DNA of 22,061 nt from a virus: the IMG/VR virus record IMGVR_UViG_3300025161_000277, positions 1 through 22,061 of that record. One strand, given 5' to 3'. The notes under the pieces are model-generated. The model ran no database searches. It was not told the DNA's origin and was given only the letters and a program-made list of their open reading frames with translations. This document shows, one piece after another, positions 19,119 to 22,061 of this stretch. Numbering within the stretch: position 1 is the first letter of the stretch; each line of letters begins with the position of its first letter. The position numbers and the translations under genes were made by a program.

Positions 19119-22061
19119 ATGGCGGACAACCGTCTCGAACTCGTCGTTGAAGTGGACGCCAACCGGGCCAATGCGTCCCTCAAGGGCGTCAACGCCAGCC
19201 TGTCCGGCATGGAACAGGCCGCCGTCAAGACCGCCCGCGGTGCATCGCAAGGCATCGACGGCATGACCGCCAGCATGACGAAGGCCGTCGTCGCCGGCCT
19301 GGCCATCTATGGCGCACTCATGTCCGCTGCGCGTGCCATTCAATCCCTGACGATTGGCGCTCTTGAGCAGCAGGACGCGATGGGCAAGGCCGCGCAGAAA
19401 GTTGGGCTGACCGTAGCAGCCTATTCTGAGCTCAAGCAGGTTGCCGAACTGTCGGGCATGAGCGCGGAGCAGCTCGCTACCTCTGTCGGAAGTCTCTCGC
19501 GCAACATGATGGACGCCGCCAAGGGAGCCGGTGAGCAGAGACGCGCCTTTGAGGCGCTCGGTGTGTCCTTCCGCGACCAGCGCGGGCAACTCCGCAATGC
19601 CGGAGATGTCCTGGAGGATCTGGCCGACCGCTTCCGCCAGATGCCGGAGGATGCGACTCAGGTGGCGCTCTCCATGACCCTGCTCGGCCGCTCGGGCCGG
19701 GAGATGATTCCGTTTTTGAATCAGGGCGGGTCGGAGATCCGCCGCTTGCGGCAGGAGGCGCATGACCTTGGCCTGGTGGTTGGCGAAGATGCGCTCCGCG
19801 CCGCCGGGCGGTTCACCGACAACCTGAAGCGATTGCAATCGGCGATTCAAGGCCTGAAGTTCGCCCTGGCCAATGAACTCACGCCGCGGCTGGTTGAACT
19901 CACCGACAAGATGGTCCGTTGGGTAAGGGGCGGTGGTCTGCGGCAAGCGATCACCTATGTCAAGGACCTCGCAAATGCGCTCGCGGAAATCGGAATCGCA
20001 ATCGGTCTTTATTCGCTGGTGACTGCGATTCCCAAAGTCGCTGCGGCGATAAAAGGCCTTGCGGCTGCCATGGGACTGCTGAGCCCTTGGGCATTGGCTG
20101 GCGCTGGTCTGGCTGCGTTCGGTGGGGTGCTCTGGCGCGAGAGGAAGCGCGCCGATGAATTCCGGGAATCACTGGAGCGGCTCAACCGGCAGGCTGAGGT
20201 CTTCTCTGGGCTCAAGTCAGGCAAGACGCTGGAGCAGATGACAGCCGCCGGCCTGAGCGAGGCTGAGATTCGGCAGGCGATCGGCGGCCGGTCCATGGAA
20301 CCATTGGACCTGGAGGTCGAGACCGGCTTTAAGGTGCGCGGGCCTGGCATCAACTTTGAAGAACTGGAAGAGCTCGAAAAGGAGAGGGAGAAGCAACGGG
20401 AGGCCGAAAAGCAGGCCCGCGAATATCTTTTGTCTGCCCAAACTGCCGAACTTGGCAACATGGGACGGATCTATGCCGAGAGACAGAAATTACTGAACGT
20501 CTACGGTCTGACGGCTGCCGCCATCTGGGATATCAATCGGGCCACTGTGACGCTTGTGTCCAATGAGCTCCAGCGAATCAAGCTAGAGAGCGGCAAGCAT
20601 CTGGCGGAGGTGGAAAGAGATGCTGAGGGTGCAAAAGAGAAATTTCTGAACTGGCGCCAGCAGCAGGTTGCCGAGGAGCGCCAGTTCGAGACGGAAACGC
20701 TGGAGATTCAACGGCAGGCACTTGAGGCGAGACTCACCTACGAGGAGCAGGCAGCTGAGCATGTCCGGGATTACGAGCTGCGCCATCTGGATCGGATGGA
20801 GACCGCGACCGTCCAGCAGCAGCTCGATGGGGTTGCCCAAAAGCTTGCCATCGAGGAGCGCTACTTAATGACCCGGTTTCGACTGCTTGCCGATCAACTC
20901 AAGCGCGAGTCCGAAATCGAGCTCGACACGATGGAGACGATCGCCCGGGCGCGGGGCATGGCGGAGGAGCAAATCGCCGCGCGCCGGGACGCCATTCTCC
21001 AACAGTACGCCGAGCGCGGGCAGCGGCTCGACGCCGACACGCAGGCGGCACTGGATGCGGCGCGGCAATCGGCAGCCATTCGGCAAACCCAGATCATCCG
21101 GGATGAGAACCAGCGGATCTTCGACAGCTTCCGGCGGCAGGCCGAGGGGGTGTTCGATGCCTTGCTGACGAAGGGCCGGTCGATCTGGTCGGCGCTGGCG
21201 GACTCGCTCAAGACGGCGCTGCTGACCGCTATCAAAGAGGTCGTGACCTCGCGCATCGCAGCGATGCTGACCTATTTATTCACTGGGCAGCGGGTATCGC
21301 TGGCCGGGGCCGCAGGCGGCATACTCGGGGCTGGTGCGGTGCCTGTGTTTGGCGCGATTGGCGGTGGCACCGGGTCCGCAGCGAGCACTCCCGCTGGAGG
21401 CCTCGGCGGTTTGACGGGACTGGGCACTGGACTGGGGGTGACTCGAGCGGGACTGGCGGCGATAGCGCCTCAACTTGGACTGCTTGGCGCGGGCCTGGGA
21501 CTGACGGGCGCGTTCCGGCTCGGGCAAGGCGGCGGAGTGGGGCGCGGGCTGGCGCCGGCGCTTGGTGCGATCAGCGGCCTGGTGGGGTTCGGCGCGCTGG
21601 CCTCTATGTTCCCCGCCCTGATCGCTGTCGGACCAGTGGGGTGGATTGCGGCGGCGGGTATCGGTGCGGTCGCCGGAATCCTCGGCATGTTCCGCAAGAG
21701 CGCGGAGCAGAAGGCGCGAGAGAAGATCAAAGCGACCTACGGCGTCGAGATCCGCGAGAAGAACATCCTGCGCCAGATCGTTGAGATCGCCAAGCATGGG
21801 TTCGGCGGCAACCTCGAGATGGCCATTCGCAGCCAGCCGGTGCGGGAACTGGTCGAGCTCTACGCCATGAGCACGGGCCAGAGCACCGCAGGGCTGCCGG
21901 CCACCATGCGCCCGGTGTCGATGGTGCAGTACGGCGGTGCGCTGTTCTCGCAGGGATCCGGCGGGCTGTCGATTGACCGGATCGGAGCGGGTGTGGCGTC
22001 TAGTGGGACGACCGTCATCAACATCACCGTGCCGGGGGCCAAGGAGTTCTTCGAGCAGGAG
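19119..22061 (+). CDS. Tail tape measure protein (3' end beyond window)
   Basis: The frame is open for 981 codons from ATG 19119 to the last base, so the protein is incomplete. It starts MADNRLELVVEVDANRANAS, the usual small beta-alpha opening of tape measure proteins, followed by a helical region with LGRSGREMIPFLNQGG typical of the family. Hydrophobic stretches lie near residues 285-305 and 310-340, a long coiled-coil region near 408-671, and a Gly/Ala-rich hydrophobic region near 725-858. It sets tail length and is ejected during infection. No Shine-Dalgarno precedes the start, which adjoins the reverse toxin promoter. This gene seems less G+C-rich than the capsid genes. Confidence 0.93.
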   Translation, partial: MADNRLELVVEVDANRANASLKGVNASLSGMEQAAVKTARGASQGIDGMTASMTKAVVAGLAIYGALMSAARAIQSLTIGALEQQDAMGKAAQKVGLTVAAYSELKQVAELSGMSAEQLATSVGSLSRNMMDAAKGAGEQRRAFEALGVSFRDQRGQLRNAGDVLEDLADRFRQMPEDATQVALSMTLLGRSGREMIPFLNQGGSEIRRLRQEAHDLGLVVGEDALRAAGRFTDNLKRLQSAIQGLKFALANELTPRLVELTDKMVRWVRGGGLRQAITYVKDLANALAEIGIAIGLYSLVTAIPKVAAAIKGLAAAMGLLSPWALAGAGLAAFGGVLWRERKRADEFRESLERLNRQAEVFSGLKSGKTLEQMTAAGLSEAEIRQAIGGRSMEPLDLEVETGFKVRGPGINFEELEELEKEREKQREAEKQAREYLLSAQTAELGNMGRIYAERQKLLNVYGLTAAAIWDINRATVTLVSNELQRIKLESGKHLAEVERDAEGAKEKFLNWRQQQVAEERQFETETLEIQRQALEARLTYEEQAAEHVRDYELRHLDRMETATVQQQLDGVAQKLAIEERYLMTRFRLLADQLKRESEIELDTMETIARARGMAEEQIAARRDAILQQYAERGQRLDADTQAALDAARQSAAIRQTQIIRDENQRIFDSFRRQAEGVFDALLTKGRSIWSALADSLKTALLTAIKEVVTSRIAAMLTYLFTGQRVSLAGAAGGILGAGAVPVFGAIGGGTGSAASTPAGGLGGLTGLGTGLGVTRAGLAAIAPQLGLLGAGLGLTGAFRLGQGGGVGRGLAPALGAISGLVGFGALASMFPALIAVGPVGWIAAAGIGAVAGILGMFRKSAEQKAREKIKATYGVEIREKNILRQIVEIAKHGFGGNLEMAIRSQPVRELVELYAMSTGQSTAGLPATMRPVSMVQYGGALFSQGSGGLSIDRIGAGVASSGTTVINITVPGAKEFFEQE

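Larger units (their letters stand above)
1..22061 (+). mobile_element. Lambda-like tailed phage/prophage segment, ends not in window
   Basis: The plus strand holds, in order, terminase small and large subunits, gpW-like joiner, portal, S49 protease/scaffold, gpD-like decoration, gpE-like capsid, joiner, tail-completion genes, tail tube, tail chaperone with frameshift, and tape measure. This is the lambda order and is recognisable from protein motifs as well as position. Overlapping stop/start codons (for example at 10051-10055, 11543-11546 and 15550-15553) show tight phage-style packing. No integrase, att repeat, replication gene or bacterial housekeeping gene is seen, so whether it is an integrated prophage or a free phage contig cannot be decided from this window. 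Confidence 0.93.

Noticed and set aside
1-22061. CRISPR array, insertion sequence or integrase
   Set aside because: No regularly spaced repeats, transposase motifs or recombinase-like protein were found on either strand.

Overview
The window is a high-G+C segment of a tailed (siphovirus-type) phage or prophage. From about 6.8 kb to the right edge the plus strand carries a packaging, head and tail module in the gene order of phage lambda: small terminase, large terminase, gpW-like joiner, portal, S49 protease with a nested scaffold, gpD-like decoration protein, gpE-like capsid, head-tail joiner, two tail-completion proteins, tail tube, tail assembly chaperone with a -1 frameshift extension, and a tape measure gene cut by the right edge. 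No integrase, repressor, attachment site or clear host gene is visible, so the ends of the element lie outside. The outer-membrane barrel gene points to a Gram-negative host. A soil bacterium such as an acidobacterium would fit, but nothing in the window fixes the taxon.

Layout: 1-4.7 kb, plus strand, holds two paralogous ParB-domain/DNA methyltransferase fusions, a hypothetical protein closed by a strong terminator, tRNA(CAU), a second degenerate tRNA-like element, a small membrane protein and a coiled-coil protein. 5.4-6.7 kb, minus strand, is a cluster of four small genes (a DUF3489 protein, two short proteins sharing an N-terminus, and a 59-residue coiled-coil protein). 6.8-22.06 kb is the morphogenesis module.

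The most striking feature is a set of minus-strand cassettes sitting at junctions of the plus-strand genes: an outer-membrane protein (1586-2131), HigBA (4655-5251), DUF4160/DUF2442 (9208-9688), HicBA (14576-15045), and RelE/HigB-like toxin + XRE antitoxin + DUF4926 (18116-19067). Each abuts or overlaps the stop codon of the preceding plus-strand gene. Late read-through transcription would therefore be antisense to every cassette. Two of the toxin promoters share the same -10 sequence (TAGACT), 17-base spacers and almost no leader, and one spacer consists almost entirely of a 16-base palindrome, a likely operator.

Other sequence-level signals are a canonical CCCAAAC slippery heptamer directly before the chaperone stop, an in-frame internal start with a perfect Shine-Dalgarno sequence for a scaffold protein, and two perfect 24-base palindromes centred 40 bases apart just after the head-tail joiner gene.
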